A DNA stretch of 64,000 nucleotides from Hanstruepera ponticola (GCF_012931685.1 NZ_JABANC010000005.1:1-64000), one strand, 5' to 3'. Counted from the first letter of the stretch, positions 17,206 through 26,053 are shown. Numbers and translations: made by a program. Notes: a model not told the origin generated them from the sequence alone.

Positions 17206-17580
17206 ATGCGAATAGATAAGTATTTATGGTGTGTTAGATATTATAAAACAAGGTCACTTGCAACAACCGCATGTAAAAAAGGGCATGTAAGGGTAAATGA
17301 TGAAATTGTGAAACCTAGCCGAGATGTTTATCCTACAGATAAAATTCAATTACGAAAAGATCAAATTAATTTTACACTAACCATCAATGACATACCTCCC
17401 AATCGTGTTGGTGCAAAACTAGTAGACATTTATAGAACTGATACCACACCAAAAGAAGCATTTGCAGCGAATGAATTATTGAAATATTCAAAAGATTATT
17501 ATAGAAAAAAAGGCTCTGGAAGACCTACAAAAAAAGACAGGCGCGATATTGATGACTTTACTGAAGAAATTGATAGCTAA
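17206..17580 (+). CDS. S4-domain RNA-binding protein, HslR type
   Basis: A 124-residue protein starting with the S4 domain signature MRIDKYLWCVRYYKTRSLA, followed by ACKKGHVRVNDEIVKPSRDV and a basic, Lys/Arg-rich tail. This matches the heat-shock protein 15 (HslR) group, which in other bacteria binds 50S subunits carrying nascent chains after premature dissociation. Function here is inferred from the family. A -7 box TAATTTTG lies at 17163-17170. Confidence 0.88.
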   Translation: MRIDKYLWCVRYYKTRSLATTACKKGHVRVNDEIVKPSRDVYPTDKIQLRKDQINFTLTINDIPPNRVGAKLVDIYRTDTTPKEAFAANELLKYSKDYYRKKGSGRPTKKDRRDIDDFTEEIDS

Positions 17581-17627
17581 ACACTATATTTTGAGATTTC
17601 TATTTTATCTTTGAAAAAATACTAAAA

Positions 17628-18134
17628 ATGAAACCTAGTATCAAGAACACCATATTAGATCATGACGACATTGTGAATAAGATAAGGCGAATTGCCTATC
17701 AAATTTATGAGAGCAATGTAGATGAAACAGAAGTGATTTTGGCAGGAATAGATTCGAATGGTTATATTTTGGCGAAGAAATTAAAAACAATATTAACAAA
17801 AATATCTCCCATTAATATTATTCTTTGCCGTGTGGAAATTGATAAAAAAAATCCTAGAAACGTAATTAAAACATCTATAAACGCTGAAGATTACAAAAAT
17901 AAATCAGTGGTACTAATTGATGATGTCCTTAATTCAGGAACAACTTTGGTATATGGTGTAAAACATTTTCTTGATGTACCTTTAAAACGGTTTAAAACAG
18001 CTGTATTAGTTAACAGAAACCATAAAAAATATCCTGTAAAAGCTGATTTCAAGGGGATTTCGCTTTCTACTTCATTACATGAGCATATTGACGTCATATT
18101 AAAAGCTAAACCCTACGAGGCTTTTTTAAAATAA
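17628..18134 (+). CDS. Phosphoribosyltransferase family protein (PyrR-like)
   Basis: A 168-residue protein with the PRPP-binding loop VVLIDDVLNSGTTLVYG (about residues 90-106) and the type I phosphoribosyltransferase fold. AGIDSNGYILAKKL near residue 42 and NHKKYPVKADFKG near 128 resemble PyrR, the pyrimidine regulator/uracil phosphoribosyltransferase. There is no pyr operon beside it, so the substrate is uncertain. A -7 box TATCTTTG lies at 17606-17613. Its 3' end overlaps the convergent aroK by 9 bases. Confidence 0.82.
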   Translation: MKPSIKNTILDHDDIVNKIRRIAYQIYESNVDETEVILAGIDSNGYILAKKLKTILTKISPINIILCRVEIDKKNPRNVIKTSINAEDYKNKSVVLIDDVLNSGTTLVYGVKHFLDVPLKRFKTAVLVNRNHKKYPVKADFKGISLSTSLHEHIDVILKAKPYEAFLK

Positions 18135-18644
18135 CTTTAAAATAATTTTTTCAATTATTTCACTTGGTTCACCGTTAGCATCAATGGTTAAATCTGCTTT
18201 GTTATAAAAATCTTTTCGCTCAAATAGGTGTTTACCAATAAACTCGAGCAACTCATCATTTGAATTTATAAATTTCAACAACGGTCGGTTATGCTTCTCA
18301 TCAAATAATCGTTTTGATAGTTCTTGTATTGATACTTGTAGATAAATACTTTTAGAACTTTGGCTATTTGAAATCAACTCCATGTTATTTGCATAGCAAG
18401 GTGTTCCTCCACCTAGAGCAATTACTGCATTGAGATTCGATTTAATAAGTTCCTTTAAACATGCATTTTCTAACTTCCTAAAATATATTTCTCCTTTTGA
18501 ATTAAAAATCTGCTCAATAGTTCTCCCCTCTTTCTTTTCAATATAATCGTCTAAATCTACAAATGGCATATCAAGTACCTTACTCAATTTTTGTCCAACA
18601 TAAGACTTCCCACTACCCATATAACCAAGCAAAAAAATATTCAT
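18126..18644 (-). CDS. aroK: Shikimate kinase
   Basis: Phosphorylates shikimate at O3 in the shikimate pathway to chorismate and the aromatic amino acids. The 172-residue product has Walker A GYMGSGKSYVGQKL (residues 7-20), the shikimate-binding Asp pair FVDLDDYIE and Arg in GEIYFRKLE, the Walker-B-like GGGTPCY loop, and the lid region KHNRPLLKF. Length is typical. It is convergent with the phosphoribosyltransferase. A TTATTAACA 9-mer (18663-18671) lies upstream. Confidence 0.95.
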   Translation of the reverse strand: MNIFLLGYMGSGKSYVGQKLSKVLDMPFVDLDDYIEKKEGRTIEQIFNSKGEIYFRKLENACLKELIKSNLNAVIALGGGTPCYANNMELISNSQSSKSIYLQVSIQELSKRLFDEKHNRPLLKFINSNDELLEFIGKHLFERKDFYNKADLTIDANGEPSEIIEKIILKLF

Positions 18645-18720
18645 AAACCTGTTTGAAATTGATTATTAACACCCTAACAAAGTAAGCAACAAAAAAACAA
18701 AAATTTATCTAAAAAAAGTA

Positions 18721-18750
18721 TTGTTTTATTAATTAAACATTTTATATTTG
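18721..18750 (+). promoter_or_regulatory. Promoter of tRNA-Lys
   Basis: TTG (18721-18723) and TATATTTG (18743-18750) with a 19-base spacer, 23 bases before the tRNA-Lys gene. Confidence 0.65.
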
Positions 18751-18773
18751 CACCCTCATTAGAGAAAACAAAT

Positions 18774-18846
18774 GACCGGGTAGCTCAGTTGGTAGAGCAT
18801 CTCCCTTTTAAGGAGAGGGTCCTGGGTTCGAGCCCCAGCCCGGTCA
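18774..18846 (+). tRNA. tRNA-Lys(TTT)
   Basis: 73 bases fold into a standard cloverleaf: acceptor GACCGGG/CCCGGTC with discriminator A, D arm GCTC/GAGC, anticodon stem TCTCC/GGAGA around loop CTTTTAA (anticodon TTT), and T arm CTGGG/CCCAG with TTCGAGC. No CCA is encoded. It is expressed from the promoter at 18721-18750 and ended by the hairpin at 18849-18880. Confidence 0.97.
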
Positions 18847-18848
18847 CA

Positions 18849-18880
18849 AAAAAAAGTTAAGCGAATGCTTAACTTTTTTT
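18849..18880 (+). terminator. Terminator between tRNA-Lys and tRNA-Leu
   Basis: Stem AAAAAAAGTTAAGC (18849-18862) with GCTTAACTTTTTTT (18867-18880) and a GAAT loop, directly after tRNA-Lys. It separates the two tRNA genes. Confidence 0.85.
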
Positions 18881-18900
18881 ATTTTTGACTTAATTATTAA

Positions 18901-18986
18901 GCGCACGTGGCGGAATTGGTAGACGCGCTAGCTTGAGGGGCTAGTGACCGCTTTTGGTCGTGGAAGTTCGAGTCTTCTCGTGCGCA
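18901..18986 (+). tRNA. tRNA-Leu(GAG)
   Basis: 86 bases with a long variable arm, as in class II tRNAs. Acceptor GCGCACG/CGTGCGC with discriminator A, anticodon stem CTAGC/GCTAG around loop TTGAGGG (anticodon GAG, 18935-18937), variable arm TGACCGCTTTTGGTCGT, and T arm GGAAG/CTTCT with TTCGAGT. No CCA is encoded. A possible own -7 box (TATTTTTG, 18880-18887) begins inside the preceding terminator. Its 3' end is 3 bases from the stop of the convergent TlpA-like gene. Confidence 0.97.
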
Positions 18987-18989
18987 CAA

Positions 18990-19565
18990 TTACAATGGGT
19001 ATTCTGATTTCAGAAGCTCATTCAGTAAGTTTCTTACGGTGTCACTATTCCAATTGGCAGCACCATTCTTTTCGATTCTTATTTTTCCATATTTATCAAT
19101 AACGTACGTTTGTGGAATGCTATTAGAACTCAAAACTTTTGGAGCTACTGTAAGTGTATTATAGTAATTCAAATTGTATTCATTATCAGACAAAAACTGC
19201 TTCACTTTATTGGCGTTTTCATTTGAAACTAAAAGGAATACAACCTCTTCATTATAATCTTGATAGAGCGCATCAATACTTGGCATTTCAGCTATACAAG
19301 GCGGGCACCAAGTAGCCCAAAAATTTAAAAACACGACCTTGCCTTTTACATCTTTAAAATTTAAAATATTACCATCTTGATCTACCAACTCCCATTGATA
19401 ATCTGAAAGCTGTTTTTGCGCTGATTCTTCCGTTTTAGAAGGACTTATCATAGCAAATCCTTTTTGTATAAAAACTTGAATTGGCTGTCTGGTTTGCGGA
19501 ATAATTAATAATAGAATTACTACTAGAAATATAACATTACTTAATTTTATTTTGGAAGTCTTCAT
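18990..19565 (-). CDS. TlpA-like membrane-anchored thioredoxin
   Basis: A 191-residue periplasmic thiol-disulfide oxidoreductase. The N-terminal hydrophobic segment (about residues 10-28) anchors it; the AhpC/TSA-thioredoxin domain starts at YQWELVDQDGNILNF. The active site is in FLNFWATWCPPCIAEMPSI (CxxC about residues 89-92), with the conserved cis-Pro in SIPQTYVID. Likely roles are cytochrome c maturation or periplasmic redox repair; the target is unknown. It is a single gene convergent with tRNA-Leu. Confidence 0.88.
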   Translation of the reverse strand: MKTSKIKLSNVIFLVVILLLIIPQTRQPIQVFIQKGFAMISPSKTEESAQKQLSDYQWELVDQDGNILNFKDVKGKVVFLNFWATWCPPCIAEMPSIDALYQDYNEEVVFLLVSNENANKVKQFLSDNEYNLNYYNTLTVAPKVLSSNSIPQTYVIDKYGKIRIEKNGAANWNSDTVRNLLNELLKSEYPL

Positions 19566-19780
19566 AAAACAAATTGTGATTTTATTACGAAACTATACTT
19601 CTTAACTTAACAGCACAACATTAGTATTTATTATCTGCAAACTAAACTATCTTCAACGAGTAAGCCTAAAATCAAAAATAACGAAACAGGTATTTCGATA
19701 AACAGTATATTCTGATTTTATGTTTTCAATGAAAGGAACTTTATTATCCTGCACTCCTAAAAAAACACCAGCGAAAATAA

Positions 19781-20452
19781 CTATACAGCTTTTTTTAAAA
19801 TTCTAATTTCTTTTCTAGAAAATTGAAGATAATTTTCTTCTTTTAGTTCTTTAAACAAAGTATTTAAAGTAGGTCTAGATGTACCTATTAGGGACGCCAT
19901 GTCCTTTTGAGTATAAGGATGCTTGATAATATGATCTCCTGTTTTATCACAATTATAACCATACTCGGTACATAATTCATCTAAAAACTCCATCAAACGT
20001 GTTTTCGTGTCCTTAAACAGTAGTAATTGTAAACGTCTTTCAAGTTTTTTGAATTTAACACCTATGAACTTATATATTTTGAAACTAAACGTTTGATTTT
20101 TCCGCATAAGGTCATGCATGGTTTCTACGCCTATCTGACAAATGGAAGTTGTATTGTCAATAGATTGAGCAAATTCATCTCGTTTAGATTCACCGAGTAT
20201 TGCCTTCTCACCAAATAACTCTCCTCGGGTCAAAATTGCCATTACAACTTCACCTCCATTTTCATTATAATAACCAATTTTTACCTTCCCTTTCTCTATT
20301 AGATATATTTTATTGGCAGCGTCTTGTTCAAAGTAAATGTAATCCTTCTTCTTGTAAGCATCAAAATCATGATTACTTTTATAATCTTTAAATTTATGCG
20401 GACAAAATACTTTAAAAAGATTCACATCTTCAAAAAACCATAGTGAGTTCAT
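19781..20452 (-). CDS. Crp/Fnr family transcription regulator
   Basis: A 223-residue regulator with an N-terminal cyclic-nucleotide-binding-type domain (YIYFEQDAANKIYLIEKGKV, ILTRGELFGEKAILGE, about residues 35-115), a dimerisation helix (about 120-150), and a C-terminal winged helix with YTQKDMASLIGTSRPTLNTL as recognition region. It lacks the Cys cluster of an oxygen-sensing FNR, and the ligand is unknown. It lies 83 bases from the end of the wzc-like gene, so control of the polysaccharide locus is possible but unproven. Confidence 0.88.
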   Translation of the reverse strand: MNSLWFFEDVNLFKVFCPHKFKDYKSNHDFDAYKKKDYIYFEQDAANKIYLIEKGKVKIGYYNENGGEVVMAILTRGELFGEKAILGESKRDEFAQSIDNTTSICQIGVETMHDLMRKNQTFSFKIYKFIGVKFKKLERRLQLLLFKDTKTRLMEFLDELCTEYGYNCDKTGDHIIKHPYTQKDMASLIGTSRPTLNTLFKELKEENYLQFSRKEIRILKKAV

Positions 20453-20535
20453 TGCAATATAAATAGTTTTAACAATGGTCGGTAAACCAAAGTAAAACTT
20501 ACAATGTCATTTTAAAAGAAACTTAAAAACGGAAT

Positions 20536-22875
20536 CTAACTTACATCACTGTAGCCATAACCATAGCCATAATTATAGCCATAGCCTCGCGACTTACTAG
20601 TCCCAACACTATTTACAACATAAGCCATATTTTTTAATTTACCCGAATCATTCAACTCTTTAGAAAATTCTAACAAATTCTTTTCAGTGTAATTTGCTTT
20701 AACAATATAAACATGTGTATCAGATAAATGCGAAATTAACATAGTATCAGTCACCAAAATTGTTGGAGCCGTATCAACTATAATATAATCATATATATCT
20801 TTGGCCTCATTGATAAGATCATCAAAACGACCGTTAGTTAGTAAATGTGCAGGATTTGGAGGAATAGCACCAGACAAAAGAACATCATGTGTTTTATGAT
20901 TCTTAAACCCTTTTAACAATAATGTCTTCCAATCTAAACTATAATCAAACAAATAATTTGATAAACCTTTAGCATTTTTATCTTTTGTTGAATAGGTATG
21001 AATTTGTGGATTTCTTAAATCTGCACCAATTAAAAGCACTTTTTTATTTAAACTTGATAGTGCCAAGGATAAATTAATACTGACATACGTTTTACCTTCA
21101 CCTTTTATGGTAGATGTACAAAAAATAACATGCCCTTTATTATTTTCTTTTTTAGGCAATACATAACGCACATTTGAGCTTAAAATTCTGAAAGATTCAG
21201 CTAAAATAGATCGGTCATTTGGGTTCTCAAAAATTAGGTGTTCTTTATCTTTAACTTCAGGTATTTGTCCAATTATAGGTACATTCTTCACAGTTTTTTC
21301 AATATCTTTCTTATCATGAACTTTGGTATCTAACATGAAAATCAAATAAAGCACACCAAATGGCAATAATAATCCAGCCAACAATGCTGCAGCATAAATC
21401 ACATTTGATTTAGGAGATATTGGGCTTGAACTTGACAGAGCATTTTCAACAACTTTTACAGAGGGCTCTGTTACTGCTAAATTAATTCCAGCTTCTTCTT
21501 GTTTTTGTAATAACAATAAGTAAAGACTTTCTTTTATTTTTTGTTGCCTATCTATCTCTCTCAATAATTTTTCCTTTTCAGGAATACTACCAACCTCACC
21601 TCTAAACTTCAAATTTCGTGCATCCAATTGTTTCCTTGAAACTTCTAGTTGATTTTTGTAAGTTCTTAAAGATTGGTTAATGTTGGATTTCAACCCCATG
21701 ATTGTAGATTGTAATTGTTTAACCATTGGATTATTAATCCCTCCACTTGCACTATATTTCTCGTATTCAAATACTGCGGTATTATACTCACCAATCAACT
21801 CATTGATACTATTATTTTCTATTCCAATATTTGAAGGAAGCAAACCTCTATCATCGTCATCTCTAGTTAAGGCCTGTTCAACCAAACGCGATAGAGCTAT
21901 TTGATTTTCAATTTTAAATAATTCTTCTTCGGATTGTGTTCTTTTTTGTAAACCTAATTCAGCATCGCTTGGGAGAAAAACTAAATTATTATCCTGTTTA
22001 AATTCTTTCTTCTCTATTTCAATGGTATCAAGTTCTTTGGCTAAATCAACAAATCTTTCCTCAATAAAATTGAGTGTATTTCTAAATACCTGTTGCCGGT
22101 CTTTTATTCCGTCTTGATTAAAAACACTCACCAAAGAATCAAGTACTTTTTCAGACCATTCCGTACTTTCAGATTTCATTGTTAATTTCAGTAAGTCACT
22201 TTGCTCACCAACTGGATCTATTTTTACTTTAGATTTTAATCTGAGTGTTGTGGGCTTAATTGGGGATAATCTCACAACATATTTTTTATCCTCAATTTGA
22301 GCTAAATCTTTTTTATTAAATAGGGTTATATCAAAGGGAAGTCCATGTTCTTTTCCAAAAGAATTATGATTCTCAAACACAAACTCCTTCCCATGTTTTA
22401 AATCAATAACTTCAAAATTATTTTTATTAACCAAAATTTCATATTGATAACTACCAAATATACTATCTGGCTTTATATGTTGCTCAAAATGAAAAGGCAA
22501 TTGGGCAATTCTGGAAATTTGAATTTGTCCTTCTTCTTGAAAAGTAGTATTCAATTTTAACTTTCTAACTACCTGCTCAATTATTGGATAAGATGTGAGA
22601 ATTTCTATTTCATTTTCAAGATTGATATTAGATCGTTTAAAAACAAAAGCTGAGGTTGGCAATTCCAATCCGTCTGACTCATCAAGAATTTTAATTTTAG
22701 TACTAGTCTCATATATTCTTGGAGAATATCTTAAATACACATAAGCAATGGTCATTGACAATGCCAGAGCAAAAACAAACCAAGGCCAATGCCTTAAATA
22801 TTTCTTTATCTCATGCTTGATATCAACATGACTGTCATCTTGCTGAAAATAAGAGTTTATAGGATTGTTTTCCAT
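20536..22875 (-). CDS. Polysaccharide co-polymerase / tyrosine autokinase (Wzc-like)
   Basis: A 779-residue inner-membrane protein that controls chain length and, by cyclic autophosphorylation, assembly of the export complex with the Wza-like channel. The N-terminal Wzz domain starts after FVFALALSMTIAYVYLRY (TM1 about 34-52), is followed by a long periplasmic coiled-coil region (about 260-460) and TM2 near AALLAGLLLPFGVLYLIFML. The cytoplasmic BY-kinase domain has Walker A STIKGEGKTYVSINL, a Walker A'-like LLIGADLRNPQ and Walker B IIVDTAPT. The C-terminal tail is a Tyr cluster, GYGYNYGYGYGYSDVS, the expected phosphorylation site. Co-transcribed with the wza-like gene 3 bases upstream. Confidence 0.93.
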   Translation of the reverse strand: MENNPINSYFQQDDSHVDIKHEIKKYLRHWPWFVFALALSMTIAYVYLRYSPRIYETSTKIKILDESDGLELPTSAFVFKRSNINLENEIEILTSYPIIEQVVRKLKLNTTFQEEGQIQISRIAQLPFHFEQHIKPDSIFGSYQYEILVNKNNFEVIDLKHGKEFVFENHNSFGKEHGLPFDITLFNKKDLAQIEDKKYVVRLSPIKPTTLRLKSKVKIDPVGEQSDLLKLTMKSESTEWSEKVLDSLVSVFNQDGIKDRQQVFRNTLNFIEERFVDLAKELDTIEIEKKEFKQDNNLVFLPSDAELGLQKRTQSEEELFKIENQIALSRLVEQALTRDDDDRGLLPSNIGIENNSINELIGEYNTAVFEYEKYSASGGINNPMVKQLQSTIMGLKSNINQSLRTYKNQLEVSRKQLDARNLKFRGEVGSIPEKEKLLREIDRQQKIKESLYLLLLQKQEEAGINLAVTEPSVKVVENALSSSSPISPKSNVIYAAALLAGLLLPFGVLYLIFMLDTKVHDKKDIEKTVKNVPIIGQIPEVKDKEHLIFENPNDRSILAESFRILSSNVRYVLPKKENNKGHVIFCTSTIKGEGKTYVSINLSLALSSLNKKVLLIGADLRNPQIHTYSTKDKNAKGLSNYLFDYSLDWKTLLLKGFKNHKTHDVLLSGAIPPNPAHLLTNGRFDDLINEAKDIYDYIIVDTAPTILVTDTMLISHLSDTHVYIVKANYTEKNLLEFSKELNDSGKLKNMAYVVNSVGTSKSRGYGYNYGYGYGYSDVS
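20551..20586 (-). repeat. Hexanucleotide tract encoding Gly-Tyr repeats
   Basis: About six near-identical 6-base units (minus strand GGCTAT-like, with GGTTAT and AATTAT variants) encode the Gly-Tyr cluster at the C-terminus of the tyrosine autokinase. Unit gain or loss by slippage would stay in frame and change the number of phospho-acceptor tyrosines. Confidence 0.6.
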
Positions 22876-22878
22876 TTA

Positions 22879-23640
22879 TTATCTAGTTACAAGAATAATG
22901 ACACTTAAAATAACCGATGTTAACCCTAATAAAGTTCCAATATCACCCACATATCCTGCCGAAGTAACTTTTGGAGGGTTTTGATTAACAACAATAACAT
23001 CATTGGGTTTAACAAAGTAAAAAGGGCTTTCTAACCAACTTGATGATGTTAAATCTAAATGTGTCACTTTACGTACTCCATCAACCTCTCTCATGACCAA
23101 AACATCATCTCTTTTCCCTCTTATGGTCAAGTCGCCTGCAAAACCTATGGCTTGAAGCAAAGTAATACTTTCTTCCGTAAACGAATAAGTTCCTGGATTA
23201 TTGACTTCACCAAGCACCGTAACCTTTGCGTTTAAAATACGAATGGTTACAGATGGTTGTACCAAGTGTCCTTCATCTGTTAGTTTTTTTCTAATATGCT
23301 CTTCTAATTGCGCTGTAGTCATTCCCTCAACAGAAATGGTACCAAGATTTGGGAAATCAATTGTCTTATCTTTTGAAACTAAATAACCTTCTAGCTTCAT
23401 GATTTCAAGAGAATTTTGACGCATGTCTCCTTGAAAATTTCTATTGTAGGGTTTAGCTGTTTCAGGTACTAAAGCACCAACGGATATTTTTAAAATATCA
23501 TTAGGTTGAATTGTAATATCTTGATATGATACAGGACTATTATTATAGTCATCAACATCTTGAAGATAAAATATTTCTTTTTTAGAAACACAGGAGCTTA
23601 AAAAAAAAGTAACTAGAATTACAGATAAAAAAATTCTCAT
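22879..23640 (-). CDS. Polysaccharide export outer-membrane lipoprotein (Wza-like)
   Basis: A 253-residue lipoprotein with lipobox FFLSSC (Cys about 17), a poly_export domain (about 40-125: QPNDILKISVGALVPE, LVSKDKTIDFPNLGTISVEG) and an SLBB domain (KVTVLGEVNNPGTYSF, LLQAIGFAGDLTIRGKRDDV). A C-terminal hydrophobic helix (TLLGLTSVILSVIILVTR) could span the outer membrane as in Wza. It should form the periplasm-to-surface channel for the polymer made by the upstream operon. It has its own strong promoter at 23665-23695. Confidence 0.93.
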   Translation of the reverse strand: MRIFLSVILVTFFLSSCVSKKEIFYLQDVDDYNNSPVSYQDITIQPNDILKISVGALVPETAKPYNRNFQGDMRQNSLEIMKLEGYLVSKDKTIDFPNLGTISVEGMTTAQLEEHIRKKLTDEGHLVQPSVTIRILNAKVTVLGEVNNPGTYSFTEESITLLQAIGFAGDLTIRGKRDDVLVMREVDGVRKVTHLDLTSSSWLESPFYFVKPNDVIVVNQNPPKVTSAGYVGDIGTLLGLTSVILSVIILVTR

Positions 23641-23664
23641 AAAGAAAGCGTTCCATTATAAAGA

Positions 23665-23695
23665 CAAATATAGTAGCAATTGTTACAACTACAAA
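23665..23695 (-). promoter_or_regulatory. Promoter of the wza-wzc unit
   Basis: On the minus strand, TTTG (23692-23695) and TATATTTG (23665-23672) with a 19-base spacer, 25 bases before the wza-like ATG. It allows the export pair to be expressed separately from the synthesis operon. Confidence 0.65.
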
Positions 23696-23707
23696 AGCAA
23701 TTGTGCT

Positions 23708-24844
23708 TTAAATGGTCTTCTTATTAAGTGAAGGTTTAGCTTTTAAAATTTCAATTTTTAATAGTTTTTTTTTGGCTAAAAACGGAATTGTATACAATAA
23801 CGAACCATAAATTAAAAGCGCAATAATCTGTGTATTTAAATTCAATTTAATTAAATTAATTGCTATGGCAAAAACACATAAATTAATTGAAACTATTATA
23901 AAAGTTGTGGCTTTGTGGCTGAATCCTGCTTTTAAAAAAAGATGATGGATGTGATTTCTATCAGGCATAAATGGATTTGTCTTCAATTTAAAAACTCTGA
24001 TTATAACTACCCTTAATGTATCAATAAGCGGATAAAATAAAATAGCCAAAGCTATGGCAGGAGATGTTTTATGAATTACTGATGATTCATTAAGTTGAGC
24101 ATTGTTGATAAAACTGACTACAAAAAAGGCAATTAAAAATCCAATAATCATTGATCCAGTGTCTCCCATAAAAAGCTTATTCTTTTTGGAGAAATTCAAT
24201 CTTAAGAATGCTATTAATGAACCCATAACGGCAATAGCTAATGTAGCTAAACTGTAATTTTCACTATTAATAAAAATAAATAATAAAATACCACTAGCAC
24301 CAAGCGCCACAGTACCAGCCAATCCATCAACACCATCTATCAAATTGTATGCGTTAATTATTAAAATATAAACAAACAATGTAAAGCTGATAGACACCCA
24401 GTATGGTAAAGTCTGAATATCAAGAATGTTTGAGAAGCTTATAATTCTGTTGTCAGTAAAAACGATAACAAGTAAAGCAGCGAGAAGTTGACCTATGAAT
24501 TTTTTTCGTGGTGAAAGAACTGTTAAATCATCTTTTAAACCTAGAAAAAAAAGAATTGTCAGTGATCCCATAACCAGTAATAAAGTACTAGAATGTAATA
24601 TCGCACCCGTAATAGTGATTACTAAAGCCATGCTAATATAAATACCAATGCCACCAAGTGTTGGGACACTTTTTGTGTGTGCGCTTCTGCTTCCAGGAAC
24701 ATCAACCAACCCTTTTTTTTGTGCTACATATAATATGGTTGGGAAAGTAGTGTAAGCTATATAAAATGCTAAAACCCCTGCAAAAAGCAGCCATGGAAAC
24801 AAGTAATCTCCAGGGTTGAATGAGTCAAGTAATTCTTTTAACAT
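23708..24844 (-). CDS. MraY/WecA-type glycosyl-1-phosphate transferase
   Basis: A 378-residue membrane enzyme with about ten helices that moves a sugar 1-phosphate, probably GlcNAc-1-P, to undecaprenyl phosphate to start a repeat unit. Family motifs in order: GSRSAHTKSVPTLGGIGIY, LKDDLTVLSPRKKF (Asp pair), NAYNLIDGVDGLAG, MGDTGSMIIGF and DRNHIHHLFLKAGFSHK. I chose the ATG at 24844 over 24871, because the latter overlaps a -7-like box (24869-24876, minus GATATTTG) and adds residues outside the family. With the WecB- and TagA-like genes just upstream it likely forms the primer pathway. Confidence 0.88.
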   Translation of the reverse strand: MLKELLDSFNPGDYLFPWLLFAGVLAFYIAYTTFPTILYVAQKKGLVDVPGSRSAHTKSVPTLGGIGIYISMALVITITGAILHSSTLLLVMGSLTILFFLGLKDDLTVLSPRKKFIGQLLAALLVIVFTDNRIISFSNILDIQTLPYWVSISFTLFVYILIINAYNLIDGVDGLAGTVALGASGILLFIFINSENYSLATLAIAVMGSLIAFLRLNFSKKNKLFMGDTGSMIIGFLIAFFVVSFINNAQLNESSVIHKTSPAIALAILFYPLIDTLRVVIIRVFKLKTNPFMPDRNHIHHLFLKAGFSHKATTFIIVSINLCVFAIAINLIKLNLNTQIIALLIYGSLLYTIPFLAKKKLLKIEILKAKPSLNKKTI

Positions 24845-24946
24845 ATTTACATCAGAATAATTATAATGCAAATATCGTTAATATCTTCGATTATGTTGTG
24901 CTGTTTTCGATAACTTATTGTCTTTTTTACAATTTCTTAAACTACA

Positions 24947-26038
24947 TCAATTCAAATTCAATAAGTGTTTTATTATCCTTTCTGCTGTGTGTCCATCCCA
25001 TAACGGAATGCCTTTTGATTGCTTCCAGTTTCCAGAAAATAGTTTATTTAAATATGGAGCAATATTACTTGGATTTGTTCCTACCAACTCATTAGTGCCT
25101 AAAGTTATGGTTTCTGGTCTTTCTGTGTTATCTCTCAAGGTCATACAGGGTACATTCATAATTGATGCTTCTTCTGTTATTCCTCCTGAATCAGTAATGA
25201 CTGCTTTAGCATTTTTAACCAAGAAATTAAATTCTAGATAGCTTAACGGACTGACTGTATGTAATCGATTATGACTAATATCTAATCCTTCAAGAATCTT
25301 CGCTGTTCTGGGATGAACAGGAAACACAATTGGCATGTTGCCAGAATGTTTCATAATCTCACTAATCATTTCTTTTAGTTGGTTTTCTTCATCAACATTT
25401 GCAGGGCGATGCAAAGTCATTACAATGTATTCTTTTGTTTTCAATGACAATTCATTCCATACTAAAGGCTTCTTAAAATTTGGCATTTGTTTCAAAAGAG
25501 TATCAATCATGGTATTACCAACAAAAAATATTTGTTCATCCTTTACACCACTTTTCTTTAGGTAATCATTCGCAGTCTCTGAAGTTGTAAAAAAATAATT
25601 TGATATACTATCTGTTACCAATCGATTGATTTCTTCAGGCATTGTCCAGTCATTTGAACGAATACCTCCTTCTACATGAGCAACTTCTGTGTGCAACTTT
25701 TGAGCTACTAAAGCGCATGCCATGGTTGAAGTTACATCGCCAACTACCAAAACCAAATCTGTTGGATTTGCAAGTAACTCCTTTTCAAATGCTATCAAAA
25801 TGTTAGCTGTCTGTACTGCCTGACTTCCACCACTACATTCTAAATTAACATGAGGTTCAGGAATTTGAAGTTGTTCAAAAAAATCACCTGACATATTTTT
25901 GTCATAATGCTGACCCGTATGTACTAATCTGTAATCAATTGCATTACCTCTGTTTTTAGCGTTTTCTATTTCATGGATAATAGGTGCTATCTTCATAAAA
26001 TTAGGCCTAGCACCAGCAATGATTGTAATATTGTACAT
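24947..26038 (-). CDS. wecB: UDP-N-acetylglucosamine 2-epimerase, non-hydrolysing
   Basis: Interconverts UDP-GlcNAc and UDP-ManNAc in the cytoplasm. The 363-residue product has the family motifs IIAGARPNFMKIAPI (residues 6-20), HTGQHYDKNMSGDFF, HVEGGIRSND, MTLHRPANVDEE and ITDSGGITEEAS. Length is typical. It is the last gene of the 20-gene operon, 15 bases after the TagA-like transferase. No wecC (UDP-ManNAc dehydrogenase) is in the window, so UDP-ManNAc itself is the likely product used. Confidence 0.95.
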   Translation of the reverse strand: MYNITIIAGARPNFMKIAPIIHEIENAKNRGNAIDYRLVHTGQHYDKNMSGDFFEQLQIPEPHVNLECSGGSQAVQTANILIAFEKELLANPTDLVLVVGDVTSTMACALVAQKLHTEVAHVEGGIRSNDWTMPEEINRLVTDSISNYFFTTSETANDYLKKSGVKDEQIFFVGNTMIDTLLKQMPNFKKPLVWNELSLKTKEYIVMTLHRPANVDEENQLKEMISEIMKHSGNMPIVFPVHPRTAKILEGLDISHNRLHTVSPLSYLEFNFLVKNAKAVITDSGGITEEASIMNVPCMTLRDNTERPETITLGTNELVGTNPSNIAPYLNKLFSGNWKQSKGIPLWDGHTAERIIKHLLNLN

Positions 26039-26053
26039 ATGTTTTAGATAGGT

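Noticed and set aside
19566-19780. Possible small gene in the gap between the Crp-family and TlpA-like genes
   Set aside because: No open frame with a start in context and no RNA fold seen; A/T-rich intergenic DNA.
20551-20586. Short CRISPR-like repeat
   Set aside because: Units are 6 bases without spacers and lie inside a coding sequence.
24918-25565. Plus-strand open frames opposite wecB
   Set aside because: Shadows of a well conserved gene; compositions are those of reversed codons.
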